DNA of 64,000 nt from Neoroseomonas lacus (GTDB lineage: Bacteria > Pseudomonadota > Alphaproteobacteria > Acetobacterales > Acetobacteraceae), in contig NZ_BMKW01000001.1 of NCBI RefSeq assembly GCF_014644535.1, positions 616,233-680,232 of the forward strand, written 5' to 3'. Numbering within the stretch: the stretch's first letter is position 1; each line of letters starts with the position of its first letter. Under the pieces are notes generated by a model that saw only the letters and a program-made list of their open reading frames with translations, was not told where the DNA came from and ran no database searches. Of the stretch, positions 37,484-46,382 are shown in pieces. The translations under genes and the position numbers were made by a program.

Positions 37484-38152
37484 TCATGCCGCCGAGAAGC
37501 TGGTCATGCCGGCGATCGTCACCGATGCGCCCTTCAGCTTCGCCTCGCTTTGGCCCTCGATGGTGACCTGGGCGCCCTTCAGGGTGAGCGACGTCGCCGC
37601 CTCGATCGTCATGTCGCTGCCCGCCTTCAGCGTGATGCTGCTCTCGGCCTCGACGCTGACCGCCTTGGCGGAGGTCACGGTCACGTCGCCGTCCTGCGCG
37701 ATCTCAAGCTTGGTGCCGCCGGCCTCGAAGCGCAGCCCGGCATCGTCGATGGTGAGCACGCCACCGCCCGGCGTCGCGATGTGGAAGCGCTTCACCGCCG
37801 AATCCTCGTCGTCCGGCGGGACGAAGGAGGCGTCGAGCGCGCCGGCCTCCGGCGGGTGTCGCTCAGCATCGTACAGGCTGCCGACGACGACCGGCGCATG
37901 CACGTCGCCATCCACGAACAGCACGACGACGAGATCGCCCGGCCGCGGCAGCAGCGAGAAGCCGAGCCGCGGCACAGCCACCGGGACGCGCGCGAGTTCG
38001 AGCCCGCTCGCCCTCAGCCGCAGATCGGCCTGGTGGTTGCCCGCATCGCCGTCGCCCGGATGCACCTGTGTGACGATGCCGAGCTCCGGCGGTCGCCGGG
38101 CGGCGATCTCGTCGCGGATGATGGCGCGCAGCACCTCGATCAGCGAGCTCAT
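37484..38152 (-). CDS. Baseplate assembly protein V-like spike
   Basis: A 222-residue gpV/gp5-like spike protein. The N-terminal OB-fold region includes GIVTQVHPGDGDAGNHQADL, and RPGDLVVVLFVDGDVHAPVV with GSLYD. From about residue 135 the sequence becomes a run of short alternating strands (VTVTSAKAVSVEAESSITLK, SLTLKGAQVTIEGQSEAKLK), typical of a trimeric beta-helix needle. The ATG at 38152 overlaps the TGA of the gpD-like hub gene. Confidence 0.9.
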   Translation of the reverse strand: MSSLIEVLRAIIRDEIAARRPPELGIVTQVHPGDGDAGNHQADLRLRASGLELARVPVAVPRLGFSLLPRPGDLVVVLFVDGDVHAPVVVGSLYDAERHPPEAGALDASFVPPDDEDSAVKRFHIATPGGGVLTIDDAGLRFEAGGTKLEIAQDGDVTVTSAKAVSVEAESSITLKAGSDMTIEAATSLTLKGAQVTIEGQSEAKLKGASVTIAGMTSFSAA

Positions 38153-39171
38153 GGAAAGCCTCCGGCGGAATCGCCTCCGCCCTCGAGCTCCGCCAGGGTG
38201 ACGAAGCCCGTGCTGCGGCCGAAGGCATGGCGCACGCGGGTGGCGCGCCAGCCCGGCGCGCCCCCACCCAGGCCCGCCACGGCAGCCGTCGCCGCGCCGA
38301 GCAACCCGCCCTCGCCGCCTGGCATGTCCTGCAGGTCGACGCCATCTCCGGGCCGCAATTCCGGCCGGCCCCAGAGGGCGATGCGCCCGCATTTCGCCCG
38401 CGCCGCGGCCCGCGCGCGCGCAGCCTCCGTCGCCGCATCGGCGGCGGCCTCGCTGGCGATGGCGCCGCGTATGCGGGCCGGTTCCGATGCCGGTCCGAGC
38501 GGATCCGCGTTGACCCAGTGCCACCGATCGGTCCCCGCGCTGCTCGCGCTGCCATGCGCGGCCTGCGCCGGGGCCGTCGCCTCCACCGACTGCCCATCGG
38601 TAAAGCCGAGCAGGTCGGCGCCGTAGCGGAATCCATGCGCGTCACCACGGCCGCGCGGGCGGAACACCAGCCCGCCATCGACCGCCGCGGCGAGGTCGCA
38701 TCCTGCCAGCATCGCGAGATCCCGCAGGTGCCACCACACGCTCCGCCGGTTCTCGACGCCGTATTGGCCGAGTTCGAGATCGGAATCCGCCTCCGCCACA
38801 CTGACGGGGCCGGCCAGGTCGCGCACGATGGCGGCGACCGTCTGATTGAGATAGGCGCGGCTGAGGAACGCGCGATGCAGCGCGACGGTCGGCTCGAGTG
38901 CGTCCACCATCACCGTCGTCGCCGTGCGGGCGACGTGCTCCACCACGCCGGTGAACACCGCCGCCTCGCTGTCCGTTGCGCCGAGTGCCAGTTCCAGCCG
39001 CGCCCCCGGCGTGGCGTCGGCGAGCTTCGAGCCTGGCCACAGCAGCAGGCGCAGCTCGCCCAGTTCGCCGAGCGCCGTCTCCATCTCCAGTTCGACGAGC
39101 CCGGCCTCGGCCGCCGTGAAGCTGCGGCCATCGAGGGTGAGAACGGCGTTCGGGCGGAAGGTGTAGGTCAT
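38149..39171 (-). CDS. Late-control gpD-like hub protein
   Basis: A 340-residue protein of the gpD / VgrG-N-like hub type. It starts FRPNAVLTLDGRSFTAAEAG, continues with VFTGVVEHVARTAT and the block AYLNQTVAAIVRDLAG, RRSVWWHLRDLAMLAGCDL, then VFRPRGRGDAHGFRYG. The hub trimer links the tube to the gpV spike, which is the next gene. ATGA overlaps on both sides. In T6SS the hub and spike are fused as VgrG; here they are separate, as in phage P2 and most eCIS. Confidence 0.85.
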   Translation of the reverse strand: MTYTFRPNAVLTLDGRSFTAAEAGLVELEMETALGELGELRLLLWPGSKLADATPGARLELALGATDSEAAVFTGVVEHVARTATTVMVDALEPTVALHRAFLSRAYLNQTVAAIVRDLAGPVSVAEADSDLELGQYGVENRRSVWWHLRDLAMLAGCDLAAAVDGGLVFRPRGRGDAHGFRYGADLLGFTDGQSVEATAPAQAAHGSASSAGTDRWHWVNADPLGPASEPARIRGAIASEAAADAATEAARARAAARAKCGRIALWGRPELRPGDGVDLQDMPGGEGGLLGAATAAVAGLGGGAPGWRATRVRHAFGRSTGFVTLAELEGGGDSAGGFP

Positions 39172-40241
39172 CCCGCGCCTCCCTCATCAGGCACGCCCTG
39201 CCGCCGCGCCTCGCGCCGCAGGATCCGGGCCAGCCGGTCGGAGAGTTCGGCATCGGTTGCGGCGACGCCATTCACGCGCGACAGGATCGGCGCGATCGCA
39301 TCCGGCGCGGCGTCGGCAGCAAAGGACAGGCCCGGCATGAGCTGCGCGGCCGAGTCTGCCGGCGTGCCGTCGAGGCTCTGCCTCGGAGTCTGCGCCGCAC
39401 CACCGCCGAAGCGCGCCGCCAAGCGTCGGAAGCCGGAGGCCGGTGCATCCGCCGGCGCGGAAGCCGGGCCGCCCCGTTCGGCGCCGGAAGCGTGCGGCCA
39501 CGCCGCCGTGCGACGCGTCGCCTCGACCCGCCCGAGGATGCGCAGCAGCCTCTCCTCCACCGGGCCGGCCTGCTGCGCGGCCACCCTCTGCGTCGCCTCT
39601 GTCTCATCGAGCGCGGCGAGAAGGGTCGAAACGGGCGGCTGAATGCCGTCCAGCAGAAGCGCGACGGCCTGACGGCCAGCGGCGTTCGGCACGGCGGCGG
39701 CGATCGGGCGGCGTGCGGCCTCGGACGCCAGCGCCGCGACCAAACGGTGCGGGATCACATGATCCGGCGCATGCTGCGGCGGCATCGTCGGAAGCGAGGC
39801 GTCGGGCAACGCGTGAACGAGAGGCCGGAAACGCACGGCCGGCGCCGCCTGACGTACCGGGCCGCGGTCTTCGGCCGGCATCGCCGCCACGGCTCCCACC
39901 GCGGGAAGCGCCGGCCTCGACACGGCCATGGAATGCGCCGCTGCCGACCCCGGTGTCGCCGCCGCGCCCTGCTCCATCAGGCCTACCCGGCGCCGTGCCG
40001 TCGGCGCCACGGAGGCCGGTACCCCCACGCTCCGCAGCCTGGCGAGCACGCGGCTGATCGCATCCTCCTCGGCCAAGGGATCGAGCAAGGGCGCGAGCTC
40101 CGCCGTCGCCGTGAGGTCGGCAAACCCTTCCGCCATCAGCGGCCGCAACCCTCGTTCCGGCGCCGTCAGCGCACGCATGGTCGCCGCCGGCGCCGCCGCG
40201 GCGCGCCACAGATCGCGCAGCAGCGGATGCGGCGCGCCCAT
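39168..40241 (-). CDS. Ala/Pro-rich protein of the injection system, unknown
   Basis: A 357-residue low-complexity protein, rich in Ala, Pro and Arg, with scattered helices (LLRDLWRAAAAPAATMRALT, PVEERLLRILGRVEATRRTA, DAELSDRLARILRREARRQG). I recognise no domain. It lies between the tail-assembly-like gene and the hub gene with ATGA overlaps on both sides. In this slot some eCIS carry LysM or assembly proteins; a scaffold role is possible but unproven. The start at 40241 is where the upstream gene ends. Confidence 0.6.
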   Translation of the reverse strand: MGAPHPLLRDLWRAAAAPAATMRALTAPERGLRPLMAEGFADLTATAELAPLLDPLAEEDAISRVLARLRSVGVPASVAPTARRRVGLMEQGAAATPGSAAAHSMAVSRPALPAVGAVAAMPAEDRGPVRQAAPAVRFRPLVHALPDASLPTMPPQHAPDHVIPHRLVAALASEAARRPIAAAVPNAAGRQAVALLLDGIQPPVSTLLAALDETEATQRVAAQQAGPVEERLLRILGRVEATRRTAAWPHASGAERGGPASAPADAPASGFRRLAARFGGGAAQTPRQSLDGTPADSAAQLMPGLSFAADAAPDAIAPILSRVNGVAATDAELSDRLARILRREARRQGVPDEGGAG

Positions 40242-40735
40242 CACGGCGCCTCCTGCGGCGCTTCGCCGCGCGCCAGCATCTCGAGGTAGAGCAGCACCTG
40301 GCCGAGCGTGAGGTCGCTGCACTGCTGTGGCGTCCAGCCGAACTCGCGCGCCAGCACGAAGCAGGCCCGCGCGATCGGCGCGCGCACCGCCGTCTCCAGC
40401 TCATCCTCCCCGACATCGAGGCCCGAAAGCCGGTTGACCTCCTGCACCAGGAAACGCACCAGGCCGGCCGGCAGGCTCGCCACCTGCTCCGTGGTCAGTT
40501 CCGGTACGGTCAGCGCCTGCTGGACCATCAGCGCGCTCATCAGCACCTTCTGGTCCTTCGCCGCCTGGGTCAGCCGCTGCACATCCCTGAGCGTCAGCGG
40601 GCGCAGCGTCACCTCGCCCATCGCGGCGCCAGAAGCCGCGCCGTCGCCGCCGCGCAACAGCGCCTCCGGGATCGCGACGGTGCGGGTCTGGCCGGCGCCG
40701 GCCAGCAGTTCCTGCGCGCTGAGGGGACGTGCCAT
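40241..40735 (-). CDS. Tail assembly chaperone-like protein
   Basis: A 164-residue protein. The core reads MGEVTLRPLTLRDVQRLTQA, then LTTEQVASLPAGLVRFLVQE, and ends with LAREFGWTPQQCSDLTLGQV followed by LLYLEMLARGE. The pattern of a small acidic helical protein just after the tail tube gene matches tail-assembly chaperones or the DUF6760-like proteins of eCIS loci. It starts eight bases after the tube gene and overlaps the Ala/Pro-rich gene. Assignment is by position and pattern. Confidence 0.6.
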   Translation of the reverse strand: MARPLSAQELLAGAGQTRTVAIPEALLRGGDGAASGAAMGEVTLRPLTLRDVQRLTQAAKDQKVLMSALMVQQALTVPELTTEQVASLPAGLVRFLVQEVNRLSGLDVGEDELETAVRAPIARACFVLAREFGWTPQQCSDLTLGQVLLYLEMLARGEAPQEAP

Positions 40736-40742
40736 GATCGTC

Positions 40743-41243
40743 TCAGCCCGCCGAGCCGTCCTCGATCTTCACCCAGAGCGCTCGGAACCCGACATTCTCC
40801 AGCACGAAATCATCCTCCGGCAGGTTCAGGTTCCATTCGGACAGCTTCACGCCCATCACCGTCACCGCGGAGAAATTTCCCGGCAGCGCGGGGTTCTCCA
40901 GGCGGATGCTGAGGTTGAAGGCCGGGTTCGGGAAGGAACCCTGCGGCCGGCTCTGCGCTGGCCCCTGGCCCAGCATCAGCTTGAGCAGCGCGCCGTTGAC
41001 ATGCGCCCGCTCGATCGTGCCGTAGACGTTGAGGTTACCCGGCCGCAGCTCGGTCGCGAAACGCTGGCCAAGCTCGTGGAACGGCTTCACGTCGTTGGTC
41101 ACGCGCAGCGTGACGCCGCTGACGCGCCCGACCGGCGCCAGGCCATAGGCCTGGTCCACCTCGCCCGCCAGGTCGCCTTCCGCCCCGGCCTCGACCGCGA
41201 CGGAAAGGCTGCCGTCCGAGCCGCGATAGACATTGTTCGCCAT
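40743..41243 (-). CDS. Tail tube protein
   Basis: A 166-residue tube-type protein. The start ANNVYRGSDGSLSVAVEAG and the later GVTLRVTNDVKPFHELGQRF, GTIERAHVNGALLKLMLGQG and WNLNLPEDDFVLENVGFRAL follow the inner-tube fold of contractile systems. It lies 21 bases after the sheath gene, the usual sheath-then-tube order. Only one tube gene is seen, unlike Afp/PVC, which carry several tube paralogues. Confidence 0.85.
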   Translation of the reverse strand: MANNVYRGSDGSLSVAVEAGAEGDLAGEVDQAYGLAPVGRVSGVTLRVTNDVKPFHELGQRFATELRPGNLNVYGTIERAHVNGALLKLMLGQGPAQSRPQGSFPNPAFNLSIRLENPALPGNFSAVTVMGVKLSEWNLNLPEDDFVLENVGFRALWVKIEDGSAG

Positions 41244-41264
41244 CTTCGCTCTCCCCGGGTTCGG

Positions 41265-42701
41265 TTATTGGAGGATCATCGTCACGCGGATGAAGTCGAT
41301 CGAGAAGGTCGGCTGCAGCGTCATCGTCACTGAGCAGATTCCCTCAATCTCCTGCCGCCGCGTCGCGCTGACATCGAGCGTGTACGCGGTCAGCATCTCG
41401 TCCTGGACCATCTGCGCCAGGAAGCCGTCGAGCGTGGCGCGCAGCGCGGAGCGCACGCGCGGATTGTTCAGCCGCCCGATATAGGGGTTGGATCCCTTGC
41501 GCACGCCCGCCTTGGCGTAGTCGACGATGCGGCGGACCGAGATCTGCCGGAACGGCCCCGTATCCGTCGTCAGCCCGCGCAACGCGCGAAAGCCGAGGTT
41601 GCGGAACAGCACCATGATGCGGTTTTGCAGGAGCTGCTTCTGCTGCGCCCGCGTGTAGAGCTGCGTCAGCCCCTGCGTCGCGACGTCCTTGTTGGTCAGG
41701 CTGACATGCGGTGCCAGGGCGGCGAGCTTGCCGGCGACGAGCGCCGCCGCATAGGCCGGCGGCAATGGCACCAGCGGCGCGCCGGCCCGCGCCGCATCCG
41801 TCGCCTGGATGCCCGGCGCCACCAGCACGATGCGGCCGTTGCTGATGGCGGCCGCATCCTGCCCGATGCCGGCAAGCTGGTCGCTCCGCGTGCCGAGGAT
41901 GGCGATGCGCTCGCGCCCCGCGGCCTCGGTCCGCTCCAGATGCGCGAGCGCAGCCCCACCCGCCGTGTCGGCGCCGTAGCCGGCAATGACGAGGATGTTG
42001 ATCTCCTCGCCTTCCAGCAGCGCGAGCCCGTCGGCGATCTCGGGGATCAGGGTGCCCATCGCGCCGGAGCCATCCGGCCCGCCGCGATTGGCCTCGGCCG
42101 CCGGCGTGATGCCGGTAGGTGCCGTCGCGGCCTGCCCGGCTGCCACGGCGCCGGCACGCACGAAGGAACTCTCCTGGTTCACCTCACGCGCCAAGTCGGT
42201 CGCCGTCGTGGCCTCGAAGGCCTCGCGGATGCGGCCGAGCTGCAGGGTCAGGCGCGCCGGCGCGCCATCGGCCCCGGCGGTCAACGTGGCCTGGATGGCA
42301 TTCGCCCAACTGCCCGCCGAGGTGGCGGTCAGGGTGAAGAGATCCGTCGCCCCCGCGGTGACGCGCCAAGTCATCGCGCGCATCGTCACATCCGCGGCGA
42401 GGCTTGCGACGCGCACTGCGAACACCGTTGCGGCGCCGCCGGCGAAAAGCTGCTCCAGCGTGCGCACCAGGGTGAGGTGCGCGGTCGCGGCGGGGTCCGC
42501 CGGCCAGGGGTCCGGCGTGCCGAACACCGCCAGCGCCTCCGCATAGCTGCCGAGGATGACGACCTCGTTCAGCGGCCCACGGTTGGCGGTGCCGACCACG
42601 CCGACATTGCCGGTCGCGATGCCGCCGACGCCGATCAGTCCTTCGGCTCGAACCTCGATATAGGTTCCAGGGATGATCAGCTCGCCGATCGTCTCGCCCA
42701 T
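41265..42701 (-). CDS. Contractile tail sheath protein
   Basis: A 478-residue sheath protein. The N-terminus reads IPGTYIEVRAEGLIGVGG and GVVGTANRGPLNEVVILGSY; the C-terminal domain contains QNRIMVLFRNLGFRALRGL, VRRIVDYAKAGVRKGSNPYI and ends in strands (TLQPTFSIDFIRVTMIL) used for handshake contacts. A strong GGGAGGAG sits upstream of the ATG at 42701; the longer open frame has no such site. Sheath size is intermediate between eCIS and phage proteins. Confidence 0.95.
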   Translation of the reverse strand: MGETIGELIIPGTYIEVRAEGLIGVGGIATGNVGVVGTANRGPLNEVVILGSYAEALAVFGTPDPWPADPAATAHLTLVRTLEQLFAGGAATVFAVRVASLAADVTMRAMTWRVTAGATDLFTLTATSAGSWANAIQATLTAGADGAPARLTLQLGRIREAFEATTATDLAREVNQESSFVRAGAVAAGQAATAPTGITPAAEANRGGPDGSGAMGTLIPEIADGLALLEGEEINILVIAGYGADTAGGAALAHLERTEAAGRERIAILGTRSDQLAGIGQDAAAISNGRIVLVAPGIQATDAARAGAPLVPLPPAYAAALVAGKLAALAPHVSLTNKDVATQGLTQLYTRAQQKQLLQNRIMVLFRNLGFRALRGLTTDTGPFRQISVRRIVDYAKAGVRKGSNPYIGRLNNPRVRSALRATLDGFLAQMVQDEMLTAYTLDVSATRRQEIEGICSVTMTLQPTFSIDFIRVTMILQ

Positions 42702-42817
42702 GCTGCCACTCCTCCCAGAGCAGTTCCCGTCCGGATTGAAGCACCCGGACGGGTGAAGTTGCCCGCCAATCACATGGCCGGAGCGGTTGCCCTGCGCCGC
42801 GCGGCGCAGCGACCGCC

Positions 42818-43678
42818 CTAGCCGGTCTCCGTCTCGCGCTCCTCCACGACCACGCCGCTCGCACGGTCCAGACGCAGCGCGTTCAGGACCGTGGTCAGCG
42901 GAATGCGGCGAATGATGCCGCCCGCCGAGGCGGGGTCATCGACCACATGCTCATACTGGAAGCGGAAGCTGGCCTGCCGCGCGCGCGCGCCGGCGAGTGC
43001 TGCGTCCGGTGTCCCGATCGCGCCGAGCCCGACGAGGACCAGCTTGCGCAGCCCCGGCAGCCCCGAGGCGAGCAGCGCCCGCGTCGCGGCGACGCTGAGC
43101 TGGCCGGCATCCGCCGCCGCGCCCGCATAGGCGGTCAGCGTCAGCTCACCGGCCAGCATCGTCGTGCGGCGTTCCCAAAGCCCGACATTGTATCGCGCGA
43201 CCACCGTGCCCGTCGGTGGCAGGGCCGTCCCAAAGGTCAGGCGGCCTTCGAGCGCATCGGCGCTGACCTGGCCGTTGCCGGGCGGCGCCGCTGCCAGCGG
43301 CACCGGCGCGGCATCGAGCGTCACGGCGATATCCGGCACGCCGAGCGGCCCATCGGTCCCATCGGCGCGCACCAGGCCGCCATGCGGCAGGATCAGCTCG
43401 CGGCGATCCGCGCTGACGAGGCTGAAATCCTCGAGTCCCGGCAGCACCGGATTGGCGAGGTCGGTGCTCGCCACGACCGGCAGTGCGCCGGTAACCGGTT
43501 CGCCCGCGCCGCCGGCACCGCCGCTGACCCGCTCCACCGATGGCAAGGCGAGCGCCAGTGCGGGAAGCTCCGTCACGGCGACCGGCACCGCGATGCCGAC
43601 CAGCGCCGGCGTGGGGACGAGCCCCGCCGGCCCTTCGAGGAAATTCGCCAACGCGTCGAGGAAGGCCGTCTCGGGCAT
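42818..43678 (-). CDS. Possible tail terminator/cap protein, 286 residues
   Basis: I recognise no family. The protein begins MPETAFLDALANFLEGPAGL, is Gly/Ala/Val-rich, and has beta-rich segments (GTVVARYNVGLWERRTTML; ASFRFQYEHVVDDPASAGG). It ends six or more residues after LNALRLDRASGVVVEERETE. Terminator or cap proteins are commonly encoded directly upstream of sheath, where this one lies; it does not resemble DUF4255/Afp16. The role is a positional guess. The gap of 116 bases to the sheath start holds a good ribosome site but no other gene. Confidence 0.55.
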   Translation of the reverse strand: MPETAFLDALANFLEGPAGLVPTPALVGIAVPVAVTELPALALALPSVERVSGGAGGAGEPVTGALPVVASTDLANPVLPGLEDFSLVSADRRELILPHGGLVRADGTDGPLGVPDIAVTLDAAPVPLAAAPPGNGQVSADALEGRLTFGTALPPTGTVVARYNVGLWERRTTMLAGELTLTAYAGAAADAGQLSVAATRALLASGLPGLRKLVLVGLGAIGTPDAALAGARARQASFRFQYEHVVDDPASAGGIIRRIPLTTVLNALRLDRASGVVVEERETETG

Positions 43679-43684
43679 GGCGGC

Positions 43685-46366
43685 CTATCCATTCACCCGC
43701 GTCGCCGGCTCGGGCAGGTCGAGGAGCCATGCGACGGCGCGGCTGAGCGCGCGGTTGGTCGGATCATCGGGCCTGAAGGCGGCGGCCGCATTCGGGTCCT
43801 GGGCAGGCTCGCGCATCACGTCGAGCCATTTGCGGAAGGCCGGAACCCAGCCCTGGGCCAATGCAGTGTTCTCCGCCTCGCCCGCCGCTGCTGCGCCGAT
43901 CGGCGCGCGCCAAGCCGCCTGGTCGGCCGGCCCATGCGCGCCCTGCGGCATCGCGGCGTCATAGCGGTCGGGGCCTGTCTTCTCGCTCCAGGCGCGCCCG
44001 GCGATCAGCATGCGCCATTCGTTGACGCGCCGGCGGTCGAGGCTCCAGTTGCGGAAGACCTGGAAGATCCGCTCATTGTCCGGACCGCCGAGATGCGGCA
44101 TGGCGCCGAGGCAGAGCAGCGCGCCGAGATCGCCGGCGAGACTCATCAGCGAATCCGAATCGATGCGGCCCCGTCCCTGCGCCGCGTTGTGATCGTGGAC
44201 ATAGGCGTAGCCGTTCGCGGCCTCGATGCCGGTCTGCTCACCCTCCCGGTCGAGCACGGTGCGCGCGACGGGCGCGAGCGGCCCAAAGCGGATCGATTGC
44301 CAGACCTTCGGCGCGTGCTGAAGGACATGGGCAGCGTCATCATCTGCGGTGCCGAGGGCGATGAGGCGCGCGGCTCCGTCTCGCACCTCCTCCTCAGTGC
44401 TGCCGCCATCGCCATGCGCGGCGAACACCGCGCCGGGAGGAAGCTCGTAATCCTCCGCCGGCTGCAGGGCGCGGGCCTGCAGGCTGCCTGTGGCGCCGGC
44501 ATGGTCCTGGATGGTGGCGGTGAGGAAGGTGAGGTACTCGGCGAGGGTCATCGGCGCGACCGGCGCCGGCACCACCTGGTCCGGCCGGTCGGCGCCGCCA
44601 TGATTCAGCCGGAAGACGAGCCCGAAGCGGTCGGATCGGATGCTCATCGTGCCCTCCCCCGTCCACCAGAGGCGCGCCAGCGCGCGACGGCCGGAGGGGA
44701 AGACGCGTGGGTTCGGCGCGACCGGATCGAGGTAGAGCGTCTCCTCGTCGAACAGCCGCACCACATGCCGCTTCTGCGCCGCGAACAGGTCGGGCGTCTC
44801 CGGCAGCTTGATGTCGCGCAGCTTGAAGGAGGCCCAGACCCACAGCACGATGCCGAGCACGAACCACGCCACCGCGGCGATCCAGAAGGCCGGCGCCACC
44901 GGGTTGAAGCCATCGTCGCTCGCCAGTTCCGCGATGCCGCTGATGGTCGCCGTGATGGCGAGGAAGCCGACGAAGACCAGCAGGAAGACGGCCCAGACGA
45001 CCAGCATGCCGATGGTGAAGAGGGGTGGCAGCAGCGTCGTCACGGCCCGCCGCTTGTGCAGCTTGGAACCTTCCGTCTTGCGCGTCAGGTCGGCGATGGT
45101 GAAACCCATGAAGATGCCCTGGATCGCGAGCGGCAGCGCGAAAAGCAGCGTCCATCGGACTTCCGGCGGCCAGGCTTGGCGCCCGGATTCGACATAGAAC
45201 AGCACCGCCGGGATCAGGTGCACGATCAGGCTGACCAGGCTCAGCACCTGCCGCGGCTTCTCGCCCCGCATCGAGACGCTCATGGAAATCGCCTGGTAGA
45301 TCACACCCGACAGCGTCGCCGGGTAGATCGCATGCGCGATCATCTCGAAGACCTGGCGCTCGGTATCGGCCTCATTGCTGTTGAGCGGCAGGAAGCGCAG
45401 CCCGGGCAGGGCGAGCGCCAGGAAGGGCAGCGCGATGATGGGCAGCATCGCCGGCGTCAGCAGCAGCGCCCAACCCGGCGCGCCGCGGTCGTAGACATGG
45501 CGGATGATGCCGCTCTTCAGCGTCTCGTAGCCATCCTTGATGAAGCCGTCGTCGAGTACGGGCGGTTCGAGCGACTGCAGGATGCGCTCGAAATCGGCCA
45601 GCCCCTTGGGCCGGTTGCTTTGCGCACTGAGGACAGTCTCCAGTGCTTCGGTATAGGCGGCGAAGAGCTGGTCCGGCACCTCGTCGCCAGGCTTCGGCCA
45701 GGCGCCTTCCCAGTCCGGCCCGTCGCGCAGGCCGCCCCGCCCGAAGACGCGCTGCGCCGAGGCGGCGTCGTGCGAGCCCTCGCCATCCGCGTGGGAGAGC
45801 TTCTCCCGCGCATCGGTGCCGAGGTGCCATTCGATGTCGGCGATGAAGGGATGCGAGACGAGATCGCCGGCGACGTGGCAGAGATGCCCTAGGACATAGG
45901 CGCGCACGCGCTGCAGCGCGACATCCTGCTTGTCCTGCGCCACCTCGGCGCGGATGCGCGGCAGGGCCTTCGCCCAGATGTCGAAGGCGAGGTCCGTGGT
46001 ATGCGCGATGACGAATTCGCGGTCGGAATCCGGGCTGGCCTTGTGGACGGTGTCGAACAACCAGGCCTGGCCGGGCTGCAGCAGGTTGGAGAAGGCCGGG
46101 ATGTCCGGCCCCATCGCCCCCATCACCGCGAGTTTCGAGACACCGGCGCCGAGCGCCGCACCACCCAGCACGTCCTGCGGCGCGAGCGGGTCCGCCGCGA
46201 AGGCCGCGATCGCCTGATTCGCCAGGTCGAGCAGCCGGCGCTCGAGCACGAGCGGCTGCTGATTCGCCGGATAGGCGCGGATGCGCGCATCGAGCACCGC
46301 GCTGAGATCCTTCAGCCGCGCCCGCGCCAGCAACATGATCGCGGTGTGGGTGGCGACGGCGGGCAT
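43685..46366 (-). CDS. Membrane protein with zinc-dependent phospholipase C-like domain
   Basis: An 893-residue protein. Residues 1-250 look like the all-helical zinc phospholipase C / S1-P1 nuclease fold: THTAIMLLA at the start, VMGAMGPDIPAF with Asp88, LFDTVHKAS with His108, and LGHLCHVAGDLVSHPF with His161, His164, Asp168 and His172. The middle, about residues 300-560, has about five hydrophobic helices (LLLTPAMLPIIALPFLALAL; LFALPLAIQGIFMGFTIADL; VWAVFLLVFVGFLAITATI). The C-terminal 320 residues are soluble. A GGAGGGGA ribosome site supports the ATG at 46366. It may be a membrane-active effector, release factor or membrane anchor; sequence alone does not decide. Confidence 0.72.
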   Translation of the reverse strand: MPAVATHTAIMLLARARLKDLSAVLDARIRAYPANQQPLVLERRLLDLANQAIAAFAADPLAPQDVLGGAALGAGVSKLAVMGAMGPDIPAFSNLLQPGQAWLFDTVHKASPDSDREFVIAHTTDLAFDIWAKALPRIRAEVAQDKQDVALQRVRAYVLGHLCHVAGDLVSHPFIADIEWHLGTDAREKLSHADGEGSHDAASAQRVFGRGGLRDGPDWEGAWPKPGDEVPDQLFAAYTEALETVLSAQSNRPKGLADFERILQSLEPPVLDDGFIKDGYETLKSGIIRHVYDRGAPGWALLLTPAMLPIIALPFLALALPGLRFLPLNSNEADTERQVFEMIAHAIYPATLSGVIYQAISMSVSMRGEKPRQVLSLVSLIVHLIPAVLFYVESGRQAWPPEVRWTLLFALPLAIQGIFMGFTIADLTRKTEGSKLHKRRAVTTLLPPLFTIGMLVVWAVFLLVFVGFLAITATISGIAELASDDGFNPVAPAFWIAAVAWFVLGIVLWVWASFKLRDIKLPETPDLFAAQKRHVVRLFDEETLYLDPVAPNPRVFPSGRRALARLWWTGEGTMSIRSDRFGLVFRLNHGGADRPDQVVPAPVAPMTLAEYLTFLTATIQDHAGATGSLQARALQPAEDYELPPGAVFAAHGDGGSTEEEVRDGAARLIALGTADDDAAHVLQHAPKVWQSIRFGPLAPVARTVLDREGEQTGIEAANGYAYVHDHNAAQGRGRIDSDSLMSLAGDLGALLCLGAMPHLGGPDNERIFQVFRNWSLDRRRVNEWRMLIAGRAWSEKTGPDRYDAAMPQGAHGPADQAAWRAPIGAAAAGEAENTALAQGWVPAFRKWLDVMREPAQDPNAAAAFRPDDPTNRALSRAVAWLLDLPEPATRVNG

Positions 46367-46382
46367 GCTTCCCCTCCCCCCC

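Noticed and set aside
42947..45892. A 981-codon open frame on the plus strand opposite the 286-residue and phospholipase-like genes
   Set aside because: The frame gives Arg/His/Asp-rich protein with no domain, and the minus-strand genes have ribosome sites and recognisable motifs; high GC produces long antisense frames.
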